From contig BSDZ01000026.1 in the NCBI GenBank assembly GCA_030268105.1, positions 1,678,001 through 1,742,000 on the forward strand: a stretch of 64,000 nt of DNA, written 5' to 3'. Under the pieces are notes generated by a model. It had not been told where the DNA came from. It did not search any database and worked only from the letters and a program-made list of their open reading frames with translations. This DNA comes from Volvox africanus. Its lineage: Eukaryota > Chlorophyta > Chlorophyceae > Chlamydomonadales > Volvocaceae. This document shows, one piece after another, positions 43,194 through 56,498 of this stretch; position 1 is the first letter of the stretch, and every line of letters starts with the position of its first letter. A program made the translations under genes and the position numbers.

Positions 43194-44017
43194 TGTTGTA
43201 CCTCTCGTTCGCGTTTGCTCATAAGTATCTGCACGTCTGGAGACTATCGACACCGATGCGCGAGCACTTGCAAGTACAGCAAGGCAAGCGAGAGCAAACA
43301 GAGACAGCGGAAGACTTCAAGACGAAGAGAGATATAACTTACGGTCTTACAGATCGGAATGATGCAATGGACGAAATCGCCGTCAGCGCCGGAAGCAAGC
43401 AATCATCACGCGGCGGTGATTAGCGAAGTTCAGGCTTAGCTCGGGCTAAGTAGAGTATCGTATAGTAATAGTAGTGTAGAACACACAAGTGTTCTCCGGT
43501 ATCGAATGTCTTGTCTAGCTTAGCCGTCCTCGCATCTGTTATACTCGCAACATCGCAGCGCCGTACGATTCACATTAGGAGGCCGATCCTAGATGTGACA
43601 ACCCTACTGCGTCTAGGCGATGTCTACGCATGATAACGTATAAGCCTTTCCGGCATTCGCATGATGCAAGGGTCCTGATAACGATATCCGGTTGCAGGGC
43701 ATGTATCGCGACGAGTGCGGAGCTCTCAACGTGTGCTTAAATGAAGTAATATTATATCAGATAATATTACTTATCGTTTCGTAGCACGAGCATAATGCGC
43801 ACTTCAATGATTAGGTCATTCATGCATGCTAGGCGGATTTGCCATGGTGCGATGTCGCGATGGATAATGACAACATGCCAGATGCATATATAAATGTATG
43901 CGAATACATTTATATCATGCAGATTCATTCATATGTAATGCGTTCATCACAAAAGCACTTCGACTCATAGGATCGCGTCGACCTACGCGTCGACGGGAAA
44001 TGAACCGTAGCACAACA
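43194..44017 (-). repeat. Gypsy 5' LTR (824 bp)
   Basis: Matches the 3' LTR with one visible substitution. It contains short palindromes (TAATATTATATCAGATAATATTA region) and a TATATAAAT stretch that could serve as a promoter element; the latter is speculative. Confidence 0.93.
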
Positions 44018-44043
44018 TTGAACAGGTTCTCATCCCATGATAC

Positions 44044-44114
44044 GCTTGCGTGGTGTAGTGGTTCGCACTGTGGACTCTGAATCCGCCGACCTGACTTCAA
44101 ATCTCAGCGTGAGC
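44044..44114 (+). tRNA. tRNA-Gln(CTG)-like, array copy 1
   Basis: Acceptor GCTTGCG/CGTGAGC (two G-T pairs), D loop with C21, anticodon stem GTGGA/TCCGC, anticodon CTG, variable loop CGAC, T arm CTGAC-TTCAAAT-CTCAG with a C-C mismatch at 53/61. No encoded CCA and no TTTT within about 100 nt downstream. These points hold for the whole set unless noted. Confidence 0.6.
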
Positions 44115-45284
44115 TGCTTGCGCGGCTGAGCAGAACGCTCATCCAGGATGCTCATCAATGTGTGGGCTCTCACGTTGCCGCAGGAAAATCTGGAGGATCT
44201 GAAGGATTGAAGGATCTTGGCTGTAAGCATGCACAAGGTCTCATGCACTGGTCTCAACCAAATCACATCACATCACATCACATCGGGATCTGGTGGCAGA
44301 GAGATCCATCATGTTGCAGCGTGTGTGTCCTACGTCATCCGGAAAAGACAGATAGATGGTGCATGCATGCATATGACAGAAGCACAGCTGTGGCTTGCAT
44401 GGATAGCCACTACTGACAGTTCAACCAGGTGCATCAACCAGACGGCGCATGCGTGATGTTCTTTTGACCTTCCGATGGTTTGCCTGTAGTATCTACACGT
44501 CTGCACCATCAAGCGGACAGGCTAGCAAGTGGCACATGTGGCTAGCTAGATTTGTGCCGCCAGCTAGACTGGTGCCGCTAGCTGGACTGGTGCCACTTGC
44601 TAGACTGGTGCCACTAGCTAGACTGGTGTCACTAGCTAGACTTGTGCCGCTAGCTAGATTTGTGCCTCCAGCTAGACTTGTGCGGCCAGCTAGACTTGTG
44701 CGGCCAGCTAGACTTGTGCCGCTAGCTAGATTTGTGCCACTAGCTAGACTTGTGCCGCTAGCTAGATTTGTGCCGCTAGCTTGACTTGTGCCTCTTGCAC
44801 CTGTTGCTAGCTATCAGAATTCGTTTCCCAAGCAATACAGGTTTGGCATGCATCCCAACCCGCCACTGCACGACTGTGTTTAAAACCATTTTTGCACCCA
44901 TGCAGGTCTGCTTGATCTTGGTCGAGCGGTTGTGCTCTTTCCATGTGTGAGTCCATCCATCATCATAAGCAAGCAAGCATGCATGTATGTGCTTCACGGG
45001 GCGGCCATGATGGCATATCGCATGCATATGGCATGCCGCCCTATCTTGCGAATGAACTGACAAGCAAGCCACGCATATGAAGCAAGCAAGCCACGCACCT
45101 GCTCTTCAGCGCTGGAATTCACCATTCTTGCTTCATCTATCATTCAGGTGCGTGCGTTATGAGCAGGGGGGACAGCTGCATGGGTGGACAAACTGAATGA
45201 GAGGGGAGGGCGGTGCTCAACGATGGAGCTCTGCTGCGGAACAGGTGTGAGTGTGTGGTTGAACAGGTTCTCATCCCATGATAC

Positions 45285-45355
45285 GCTTGCGTGGTGTAGT
45301 GGTTCGCACTGTGGACTCTGAATCCGCCGACCTGACTTCAAATCTCAGCGTGAGC
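45285..45355 (+). tRNA. tRNA-Gln(CTG)-like, array copy 2
   Basis: Same haplotype as copy 1 (GCTTGCG, C21). Confidence 0.6.
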
Positions 45356-46543
45356 TGCTTGCGCGGCTGAGCAGAACGCTCATCCAGGATGCTCATCAAT
45401 GTGTGGGCTCTCACGTTGCCGCAGGAAAATCTGGAGGATCTGAAGGATTGAAGGATCTTGGCTGTAAGCATGCACAAGGTCTCATGCACTGGTCTCAACC
45501 AAATCACATCACATCACATCACATCGGGATCTGGTGGCAGAGAGATCCATCATGTTGCAGCGTGTGTGTCCTACGTCATCCGGAAAAGACAGATAGATGG
45601 TGCATGCATGCATATGACAGAAGCACAGCTGTGGCTTGCATGGATAGCCACTACTGACAGTTCAACCAGGTGCATCAACCAGACGGCGCATGCGTGATGT
45701 TCTTTTGACCTTCCGATGGTTTGCTTGTAGTATCTACACGTCTGCACCATCAAGCGGACAGGCTAGCAAGTGGCACATGTGGCTAGCTAGATTTGTGCCG
45801 CCAGCTAGACTGGTGCCCCTAGCTGGACTGGTGCCACTTGCTAGACTGGTGCCACTAGCTAGACTGGTGTCACTAGCTAGACTTGTGCCGCTAGCTAGAT
45901 TTGTGCCTCCAGCTAGACTTGTGCGGCCAGCTAGACTTGTGCGGCCAGCTAGACTGGTGCCGCTAGCTAGATTTGTGCCACTAGCTAGACTTGTGCCGCT
46001 AGCTAGACTTGTGCCGCTAGCTAGATTTGTGCCGCTAGCTTGACTTGTGCCTCTTGCACCTGTTGCTAGCTATCAGAATTCGTTTCCCAAGCAATACAGG
46101 TTTGGCATGCATCCCAACCCGCCACTGCACGACTGTGTTTAAAACCATTTTTGCACCCATGCAGGTCTGCTTGATCTTGGTCGAGCGGTTGTGCTCTTTC
46201 CATGTGTGAGTCCATCCATCATCATAAGCAAGCAAGCATGCATGTATGTGCTTCACGGGGCGGCCATGATGGCATATCGCATGCATATGGCATGCCGCCC
46301 TATCTTGCGAATGAACTGACAAGCAAGCCACGCATATGAAGCAAGCAAGCCACGCACCTGCTCTTCAGCGCTGGAATTCACCATTCTTGCTTCATCTATC
46401 ATTCAGGTGCGTGCGTTATGAGCAGGGGGGACAGCTGCATGGGTGGACAAACTGAATGAGAGGGGAGGGCGGTGCTCAACGATGGAGCTCTGCTGCGGAA
46501 CAGGTGTGAGTGTGTGGTTGAACAGGTTCTCATCCCATGATAC

Positions 46544-46614
46544 GCTTGCGTGGTGTAGTGGTTCGCACTGTGGACTCTGAATCCGCCGACCTGACTTCAA
46601 ATCTCAGCGTGAGC
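46544..46614 (+). tRNA. tRNA-Gln(CTG)-like, array copy 3
   Basis: GCTTGCG acceptor, C21. Confidence 0.6.
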
Positions 46615-47908
46615 TGCTTGCGCGGCTGAGCAGAACGCTCATCCAGGATGCTCATCAATGTGTGGGCTCTCACGTTGCCGCAGGAAAATCTGGAGGATCT
46701 GAAGGATTGAAGGATCTTGGCTGTAAGCATGCACAAGGTCTCATGCACTGGTCTCAACCAAATCACATCACATCACATCACATCGGGATCTGGTGGCAGA
46801 GAGATCCATCATGTTGCAGCGTGTGTGTCCTACGTCATCCGGAAAAGACAGATAGATGGTGCATGCATGCATATGACAGAAGCACAGCTGTGGCTTGCAT
46901 GGATAGCCACTACTGACAGTTCAACCAGGTGCATCAACCAGACGGCGCATGCGTGATGTTCCTTTGACCTTCCGATGGTTTGCTTGTAGTATCTACACGT
47001 CTGCACCATCAAGCGGGCAGGCTAGCAAGTGGCACATGTGGCTAGCTAGATTTGTGCCGCCAGCTAGACTGGTGCCGCTAGCTAGACTGGTGCCACTAGC
47101 TAGACTGGTGCCACTAGCTAGACTGGTGCCACTAGCTAGATTTGTGCCTCCAGCTAGACTTGTGCGGCCAGCTAGACTTGTGCGGCCAGCTAGACTGGTG
47201 CCACTAGCTAGACTGGTGCCACTAGCTAGACTTGTGCCGCTAGCTAGATTTGTGCCTCCAGCTAGATTTGTGCCGCCAGCTAGACTTGTGCCGCCAGCTA
47301 GACTTGTGTGGCCAGCTAGACTTGTGCGGCCAGCTAGACTGGTGCCGCTAGCTAGATTTGTGCCTAACTAGACTTGTGCCGCTAGCTAGATTTGTGCCGC
47401 TAGCTTGACTTGTGCCTCTTGCACCTGTTGCTAGCTATCAGAATTCGTTTCCCAAGCAATACAGGTTTGGCATGCATCCCAACCCGCCACTGCACGACTG
47501 TGTTTAAAACCATTTTTGCACCCATGCAGGTCTGCTTGATCTTGGTCGAGCGGTTGTGCTCTTTCCATGTGTGAGTCCATCCATCATCATAAGCAAGCAA
47601 GCATGCATGTATGTGCTTCACGGGGCGGCCATGATGGCATATCGCATGCATATGGCATGCCGCCCTATCTTGCGAATGAACTGACAAGCAAGCCACGCAT
47701 ATGAAGCAAGCAAGCCACGCACCTGCTCTTCAGCGCTGGAATTCACCATTCTTGCTTCATCTATCATTCAGGTGCGTGCGTTATGAGCAGGGGGGACAGC
47801 TGCATGGGTGGACAAACTGAATGAGAGGGGAGGGCGGTGCTCAACGATGGAGCTCTGCTGCGGAACAGGTGTGAGTGTGTGGTTGAACAGGTTCTCATCC
47901 CATGATAC

Positions 47909-47979
47909 GCTCGCGTGGTGTAGTGGTTCGCACTGTGGACTCTGAATCCGCCGACCTGACTTCAAATCTCAGCGTGAGC
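47909..47979 (+). tRNA. tRNA-Gln(CTG)-like, array copy 4
   Basis: Recombinant type: GCTCGCG acceptor combined with C21. Confidence 0.6.
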
Positions 47980-49113
47980 TGCTTGCGCGGCTGAGCAGAA
48001 CGCTCATCCAGGATGCTCATCAATGTGTGGGCTCTCACGTTGCCGCAGGAAAATCTGGAGGATCTGAAGGATTGAAGGATCTTGGCTGTAAGCATGCACA
48101 AGGTCTCATGCACTGGTCTCAACCAAATCACATCACATCACATCACATCGGGATCTGGTGGCAGAGAGATCCATCATGTTGCAGCGTGTGTGTCCTACGT
48201 CATCCGGAAAAGACAGATAGATGGTGCATGCATGCATATGACAGAAGCACAGCTGTGGCTTGCATGGATAGCCACTACTGACAGTTCAACCAGGTGCATC
48301 AACCAGACGGCGCATGCGTGATGTTCTTTAAACCTTCCGATGGTTTGCCTGTAGTATCTACACGTCTGCACCATCAAGCGGGCAGGCTAGCAAGTGGCAC
48401 ATGTGGCTAGCTAGATTTGTGCCGCCAGCTAGACTGGTGCCGCTAGCTAGACTGGTGCCACTAGCTAGACTGGTGCCACTAGCTAGACTTGTGCCGCTAG
48501 CTAGACTTGTGCGGCCAGCTAGACATGTGCCGCTAGCTAGATTTGTGCCACTAGCTAGACTTGTGCCGCTAGCTAGACTTGTGCCGCTAGCTAGATTTGT
48601 GCCGCTAGCTTGACTTGTGCCTCTTGCACCTGTTGCTAGCTATCAGAATTCGTTTCCCAAGCAATACAGGTTTGGCATGCATCCCAACCCGCCACTGCAC
48701 GACTGTGTTTAAAACCATTTTTGCACCCATGCAGGTCTGCTTGATCTTGGTCGAGCGGTTGTGCTCTTTCCATGTGTGAGTCCATCCATCATCATAAGCA
48801 AGCAAGCATGCATGTATGTGCTTCACGGGGCGGCCATGATGGCATATCGCATGCATATGGCATGCCGCCCTATCTTGCGAATGAACTGACAAGCAAGCCA
48901 CGCATATGAAGCAAGCAAGCCACGCACCTGCTCTTCAGCGCTGGAATTCACCATTCTTGCTTCATCTATCATTCAGGTGCGTGCGTTATGAGCAGGGGGG
49001 ACAGCTGCATGGGTGGACAAACTGAATGAGAGGGGAGGGCGGTGCTCAACGATGGAGCTCTGCTGCGGAACAGGTGTGAGTGTGTGGTTGAACAGGTTCT
49101 CATCCCATGATAC

Positions 49114-49184
49114 GCTTGCGTGGTGTAGTGGTTCGCACTGTGGACTCTGAATCCGCCGACCTGACTTCAAATCTCAGCGTGAGC
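49114..49184 (+). tRNA. tRNA-Gln(CTG)-like, array copy 5
   Basis: GCTTGCG acceptor, C21. Confidence 0.6.
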
Positions 49185-50478
49185 TGCTTGCGCGGCTGAG
49201 CAGAACGCTCATCCAGGATGCTCATCAATGTGTGGGCTCTCACGTTGCCGCAGGAAAATCTGGAGGATCTGAAGGATTGAAGGATCTTGGCTGTAAGCAT
49301 GCACAAGGTCTCATGCACTGGTCTCAACCAAATCACATCACATCACATCACATCGGGATCTGGTGGCAGAGAGATCCATCATGTTGCAGCGTGTGTGTCC
49401 TACGTCATCCGGAAAAGACAGATAGATGGTGCATGCATGCATATGACAGAAGCACAGCTGTGGCTTGCATGGATAGCCACTACTGACAGTTCAACCAGGT
49501 GCATCAACCAGACGGCGCATGCGTGATGTTCCTTTGACCTTCCGATGGTTTGCTTGTAGTATCTACACGTCTGCACCATCAAGCGGGCAGGCTAGCAAGT
49601 GGCACATGTGGCTAGCTAGATTTGTGCCGCCAGCTAGACTGGTGCCGCTAGCTAGACTGGTGCCACTAGCTAGACTGGTGCCACTAGCTAGACTGGTGCC
49701 ACTAGCTAGATTTGTGCCTCCAGCTAGACTTGTGCGGCCAGCTAGACTTGTGCGGCCAGCTAGACTGGTGCCACTAGCTAGACTGGTGCCACTAGCTAGA
49801 CTTGTGCCGCTAGCTAGATTTGTGCCTCCAGCTAGATTTGTGCCGCCAGCTAGACTTGTGCCGCCAGCTAGACTTGTGTGGCCAGCTAGACTTGTGCGGC
49901 CAGCTAGACTGGTGCCGCTAGCTAGATTTGTGCCTAACTAGACTTGTGCCGCTAGCTAGATTTGTGCCGCTAGCTTGACTTGTGCCTCTTGCACCTGTTG
50001 CTAGCTATCAGAATTCGTTTCCCAAGCAATACAGGTTTGGCATGCATCCCAACCCGCCACTGCACGACTGTGTTTAAAACCATTTTTGCACCCATGCAGG
50101 TCTGCTTGATCTTGGTCGAGCGGTTGTGCTCTTTCCATGTGTGAGTCCATCCATCATCATAAGCAAGCAAGCATGCATGTATGTGCTTCACGGGGCGGCC
50201 ATGATGGCATATCGCATGCATATGGCATGCCGCCCTATCTTGCGAATGAACTGACAAGCAAGCCACGCATATGAAGCAAGCAAGCCACGCACCTGCTCTT
50301 CAGCGCTGGAATTCACCATTCTTGCTTCATCTATCATTCAGGTGCGTGCGTTATGAGCAGGGGGGACAGCTGCATGGGTGGACAAACTGAATGAGAGGGG
50401 AGGGCGGTGCTCAACGATGGAGCTCTGCTGCGGAACAGGTGTGAGTGTGTGGTTGAACAGGTTCTCATCCCATGATAC

Positions 50479-50549
50479 GCTCGCGTGGTGTAGTGGTTAG
50501 CACTGTGGACTCTGAATCCGCGGACCTGACTTCAAATCTCAGCGTGAGC
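50479..50549 (+). tRNA. tRNA-Gln(CTG)-like, array copy 6
   Basis: GCTCGCG acceptor, A21, variable loop GGAC as in the isolated minus-strand copies. With those it is the closest to a canonical tRNA. Confidence 0.62.
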
Positions 50550-51654
50550 TGCCTGCGCGGCTGAGCAGAACGCTCATCCAGGATGCTCATCAATGTGTGG
50601 GCTCTCACGTTGCCGCAGGAAAATCTGGAGGATCTGAAGGATTGAAGGATTGAAGGATCTGAAGGATTGAAGGATCTTGGCTGTAAGCATGCACAAGGTC
50701 TCATGCACTGGTCTCAACCAAATCACATCACATCACATCACATCGGGATCTGGTGGCAGAGAGATCCATCATGTTGCAGCGTGTGTGTCCTACGTCATCC
50801 AGAAAAGACAGATAGATGGTGCATGCATGCATATGACAGAAGCACAGCTGTGGCTTGCATGGATAGCCACTACTGACAGTTCAACCAGGTGCATCAACCA
50901 GACGGCGCATGCGTGATGTTCTTTTGACCTTCCGATGGTTTGCTTGTAGTATCTACACGTCTGCACCATCAAGCAGGCAGGCTAGCAAGTGGCACATGTG
51001 GCTAGCTAGATTTGTGCCGCCAGCTAGACTGGTGCCGCTAGCTAGACTGGTGCCACTAGCTAGACTGGTGCCACTAGCTAGACTGGTGCCACTAGCTAGA
51101 CTTGTGCCGCTAGCTAGACTTGTGCCGCTAGCTAGATTTGTGCTGCTAGCTTGACTTGTGCCTCTTGCACCTGTTGCTAGCTATCAGAATTCGTTTCCCA
51201 AGCAATACAGGTTTGGCATGCATCCCAACCCGCCACTGCACGACTGTGTTTAAAACCATTTTTGCACCCATGCAGGTCTGCTTGATCTTGGTCGAGCGGT
51301 TGTGCTCTTTCCATGTGTGAGTCCATCCATCATCATAAGCAAGCAAGCATGCATGTATGTGCTTCACGGGGCGGCCATGATGGCATATCGCATGCATATG
51401 GCATGCCGCCCTATCTTGCGAATGAACTGACAAGCAAGCCACGCATATGAAGCAAGCAAGCCACGCACCTGCTCTTCAGCGCTGGAATTCACCATTCTTG
51501 CTTCATCTATCATTCAGGTGCGTGCGTTATGAGCAGGGGGGACAGCTGCATGGGTGGACAAACTGAATGAGAGGGGAGGGCGGTGCTCAACGATGGAGCT
51601 CTGCAGCGGAACAGGTGTGAGTGTGTGGTTGAACAGATTCTCATCCCATGATAC

Positions 51655-51725
51655 GCTCGCGTGGTGTAGTGGTTAGCACTGTGGACTCTGAATCCGCCAT
51701 CCTGACTTCAAATCTCAGCGTGAGC
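51655..51725 (+). tRNA. tRNA-Gln(CTG)-like, array copy 7
   Basis: GCTCGCG, A21. The variable loop is altered to CATC. Confidence 0.58.
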
Positions 51726-52922
51726 TGCCTGCGCGGCTGAGCAGAACGCTCATCCAGGATGCTCATCAATGTGTGGGCTCTCACGTTGCCGCAGGAAAAT
51801 CTGGAGGATCTGAAGGATTGAAGGATCTTGGCTGTAAGCATGCACAAGGTCTCATGCACTGGTCTCAACCAAATCACATCACATCACATCACATCGGGAT
51901 CTGGTGGCAGAGAGATCCATCATGTTGCAGCGTGTGTGTCCTACGTCATCCGGAAAAGACAGATAGATGGTGCATGCATGCATATGACAGAAGCACAGCT
52001 GTGGCTTGCATGGATAGCCACTACTGACAGTTCAACCAGGTGCATCAACCAGACGGCGCATGCGTGATGTTCTTTAAACCTTCCGATGGTTTGCTTGTAG
52101 AATCTACACGTCTGCACCATCAAGCGGACAGGCTAGCAAGTGGCACATGTGGCTAGCTAGATTTGTGCCGCCAGCTAGACTGGTGCCGCTAGCTAGACTG
52201 GTGCCACTGGTGCCACTAGCTAGACTGGTGCCACTAGCTAGACTGGTGCCACTAGCTAGACATGTGCCGCTAGCTAGATTTGTGCCTCCAGCTAGACTTG
52301 TGCCGCCAGCTAGACTTGTGCGGCCAGCTAGACTGGTGCCGCTAGCTAGATTTGTGCCACTAGCTAGACTTGTGCCGCTAGCTAGACTTGTGCCGCTAGC
52401 TAGATTTGTGCCGCTAGCTTGACTTGTGCCTCTTGCACCTGTTGCTAGCTATCAGAATTCGTTTCCCAAGCAATACAGGTTTGGCATGCATCCCAACCCG
52501 CCACTGCACGACTGTGTTTAAAACCATTTTTGCACCCATGCAGGTCTGCTTGATCTTGGTCGAGCGGTTGTGCTCTTTCCATGTGTGAGTCCATCCATCA
52601 TCATAAGCAAGCAAGCATGCATGTATGTGCTTCACGGGGCGGCCATGATGGCATATCGCATGCATATGGCATGCCGCCCTATCTTGCGAATGAACTGACA
52701 AGCAAGCCACGCATATGAAGCAAGCAAGCCACGCACCTGCTCTTCAGCGCTGGAATTCACCATTCTTGCTTCATCTATCATTCAGGTGCGTGCGTTATGA
52801 GCAGGGGGGACAGCTGCATGGGTGGACAAACTGAATGAGAGGGGAGGGCGGTGCTCAACGATGGAGCTCTGCTGCGGAACAGGTGTGAGTGTGTGGTTGA
52901 ACAGGTTCTCATCCCATGATAC

Positions 52923-52993
52923 GCTCGCGTGGTGTAGTGGTTAGCACTGTGGACTCTGAATCCGCCGACCTGACTTCAAATCTCAGCGTGAGC
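52923..52993 (+). tRNA. tRNA-Gln(CTG)-like, array copy 8
   Basis: GCTCGCG, A21, variable loop CGAC. Confidence 0.6.
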
Positions 52994-54145
52994 TGCTTGC
53001 GCGGCTGAGCAGAACGCTCATCCAGGATGCTCATCAATGTGTGGGCTCTCACGTTGCCGCAGGAAAATCTGGAGGATCTGAAGGATTGAAGGATCTTGGC
53101 TGTAAGCATGCACAAGGTCTCATGCACTGGTCTCAACCAAATCACATCACATCACATCACATCGGGATCTGGTGGCAGAGAGATTCATCATGTTGCAGCG
53201 TGTGTGTCCTACGTCATCCGGAAAAGACAGATAGATGGTGCATGCATGCATATGACAGAAGCACAGCTGTGGCTTGCATGGATAGCCACTACTGACAGTT
53301 CAACCAGGTGCATCAACCAGACGGCGCATGCGTGATGTTCTTTTGACCTTCCGATGGTTTGCCTGTAGTATCTACACGTCTGCACCATCAAGCGGACAGG
53401 CTAGCAAGTGGCACATGTGGCTAGCTAGATTTGTGCCGCCAGCTAGACTGGTGCCCCTAGCTAGACTGGTGCCACTAGCTAGACTGGTGCCACTAGCTAG
53501 ACATGTGCCACTAGCTAGACTTGTGCCGCTAGCTAGACTTGTGCGGCCAGCTAGACATGTGCCGCTAGCTAGATTTGTGCCACTAGCTAGACTTGTGCCG
53601 CTAGCTAGACTTGTGCCGCTAGCTAGATTTGTGCCGCTAGCTTGACTTGTGCCTCTTGCACCTGTTGCTAGCTATCAGAATTCGTTTCCCAAGCAATACA
53701 GGTTTGGCATGCATCCCAACCCGCCACTGCACGACTGTGTTTAAAACCATTTTTGCACCCATGCAGGTCTGCTTGATCTTGGTCGAGCGGTTGTGCTCTT
53801 TCCATGTGTGAGTCCATCCATCATCATAAGCAAGCAAGCATGCATGTATGTGCTTCACGGGGCGGCCATGATGGCATATCGCATGCATATGGCATGCCGC
53901 CCTATCTTGCGAATGAACTGACAAGCAAGCCACGCATATGAAGCAAGCAAGCCACGCACCTGCTCTTCAGCGCTGGAATTCACCATTCTTGCTTCATCTA
54001 TCATTCAGGTGCGTGCGTTATGAGCAGGGGGGACAGCTGCATGGGTGGACAAACTGAATGAGAGGGGAGGGCGGTGCTGAACGATGGAGCTCTGCTGCGG
54101 AACAGGTGTGAGTGTGTGGTTGAACAGGTTCTCATCCCATGATAC

Positions 54146-54216
54146 GCTCTCGTGGTGTAGTGGTTAGCACTGTGGACTCTGAATCCGCCGACCTGACTTC
54201 AAATCTCAGCGTGAGC
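54146..54216 (+). tRNA. tRNA-Gln(CTG)-like, array copy 9
   Basis: Acceptor GCTCTCG has a T-T mismatch at pair 5. A21 present. Confidence 0.55.
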
Positions 54217-55286
54217 TGCTTGCGCGGCTGAGCAGAACGCTCATCCAGGATGCTCATCAATGTGTGGGCTCTCACGTTGCCGCAGGAAAATCTGGAGGAT
54301 CTGAAGGATTGAAGGATCTTGGCTGTAAGCATGCACAAGGTCTCATGCACTGGTCTCAACCAAATCACATCACATCACATCACATCGGGATCTGGTGGCA
54401 GAGAGATCCATCATGTTGCAGCGTGTGTGTCCTACGTCATCCGGAAAAGACAGATAGATGGTGCATGCATGCATATGACAGAAGCACAGCTGTGGCTTGC
54501 ATGGATAGCCACTACTGACAGTTCAACCAGGTGCATCAACCAGACGGCGCATGCGTGATGTTCTTTAAGGGTTTAAACCTTCCGATGGTTTGCTTGTAGT
54601 ATCTACACGTCTGCACCATCAAGCGGGCAGGCTAGCAAGTGGCACATGTGGCTAGCTAGATTTGTGCCGCCAGCTAGACTGGTGCCGCTAGCTAGACTGG
54701 TGCCACTAGCTAGACTGGTGCCACTAGCTAGACTGGTGCCACTAGCTAGACTTGTGACGCTAGCTAGATTTGTGCCTCCAGCTAGATTTGTGCCTCTTGC
54801 ACCTGTTGCTAGCTATCAGAATTCGTTTCCCAAGCAATACAGGTTTGGCATGCATCCCAACCCGCCACTGCACGACTGTGTTTAAAACCATTTTTGCACC
54901 CATGCAGGTCTGCTTGATCTTGGTCGAGCGGTTGTGCTCTTTCCATGTGTGAGTCCATCCATCATCATAAGCAAGCAAGCATGCATGTATGTGCTTCACG
55001 GGGCGGCCATGATGGCATATCGCATGCATATGGCATGCCGCCCTATCTTGCGAATGAACTGACAAGCAAGCCACGCATATGAAGCAAGCAAGCCACGCAC
55101 CTGCTCTTCAGCGCTGGAATTCACCATTCTTGCTTCATCTATCATTCAGGTGCGTGCGTTATGAGCAGGGGGGACAGCTGCATGGGTGGACAAACTGAAT
55201 GAGAGGGGAGGGCGGTGCTCAACGATGGAGCTCTGCTGCGGAACAGGTGTGAGTGTGTGGTTGAACAGGTTCTCATCCCATGATAC

Positions 55287-55357
55287 GCTCGCGTGGTGTA
55301 GTGGTTAGCACTGTGGACTCTGAATCCGCCGACCTGACTTCAAATCTCAGCGTGAGC
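55287..55357 (+). tRNA. tRNA-Gln(CTG)-like, array copy 10
   Basis: GCTCGCG, A21. It lies in the first of two near-identical 1141-bp units. Confidence 0.6.
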
Positions 55358-56427
55358 TGCTTGCGCGGCTGAGCAGAACGCTCATCCAGGATGCTCATCA
55401 ATGTGTGGGCTCTCACGTTGCCGCAGGAAAATCTGGAGGATCTGAAGGATTGAAGGATCTTGGCTGTAAGCATGCACAAGGTCTCATGCACTGGTCTCAA
55501 CCAAATCACATCACATCACATCACATCGGGATCTGGTGGCAGAGAGATCCATCATGTTGCAGCGTGTGTGTCCTACGTCATCCGGAAAAGACAGATAGAT
55601 GGTGCATGCATGCATATGACAGAAGCACAGCTGTGGCTTGCATGGATAGCCACTACTGACAGTTCAACCAGGTGCATCAACCAGACGGCGCATGCGTGAT
55701 GTTCTTTAAGGGTTTAAACCTTCCGATGGTTTGCTTGTAGTATCTACACGTCTGCACCATCAAGCGGGCAGGCTAGCAAGTGGCACATGTGGCTAGCTAG
55801 ATTTGTGCCGCCAGCTAGACTGGTGCCGCTAGCTAGACTGGTGCCACTAGCTAGACTGGTGCCACTAGCTAGACTGGTGCCACTAGCTAGACTTGTGACG
55901 CTAGCTAGATTTGTGCCTCCAGCTAGATTTGTGCCTCTTGCACCTGTTGCTAGCTATCAGAATTCGTTTCCCAAGCAATACAGGTTTGGCATGCATCCCA
56001 ACCCGCCACTGCACGACTGTGTTTAAAACCATTTTTGCACCCATGCAGGTCTGCTTGATCTTGGTCGAGCGGTTGTGCTCTTTCCATGTGTGAGTCCATC
56101 CATCATCATAAGCAAGCAAGCATGCATGTATGTGCTTCACGGGGCGGCCATGATGGCATATCGCATGCATATGGCATGCCGCCCTATCTTGCGAATGAAC
56201 TGACAAGCAAGCCACGCATATGAAGCAAGCAAGCCACGCACCTGCTCTTCAGCGCTGGAATTCACCATTCTTGCTTCATCTATCATTCAGGTGCGTGCGT
56301 TATGAGCAGGGGGGACAGCTGCATGGGTGGACAAACTGAATGAGAGGGGAGGGCGGTGCTCAACGATGGAGCTCTGCTGCGGAACAGGTGTGAGTGTGTG
56401 GTTGAACAGGTTCTCATCCCATGATAC

Positions 56428-56498
56428 GCTCGCGTGGTGTAGTGGTTAGCACTGTGGACTCTGAATCCGCCGACCTGACTTCAAATCTCAGCGTGAGC
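56428..56498 (+). tRNA. tRNA-Gln(CTG)-like, array copy 11
   Basis: GCTCGCG, A21. Sequence equal to copy 10. Confidence 0.6.

Larger units (their letters stand above)
36218..44017 (-). mobile_element. Ty3/gypsy chromovirus, 7.8 kb, inserted in the satellite
   Basis: Two 824-bp LTRs with one visible difference (36,700 G, 43,676 T). TSD TTGAA on the right (44,018-44,022) and CTGAA on the left (36,213-36,217). On the minus strand: LTR, PBS, gag, pol (PR-RT-RH-IN-chromodomain), polypurine tract GGGAGGGGGG, LTR. The gag-pol frame is continuous apart from a TAG, a TGA and a TRIM insertion. The interrupted satellite unit resumes exactly after the right TSD. Confidence 0.95.

Noticed and set aside
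44528..44790. Short regular repeats that might be taken for a CRISPR array
   Set aside because: The 18-bp repeats are contiguous without unique spacers and lie in eukaryotic satellite DNA.
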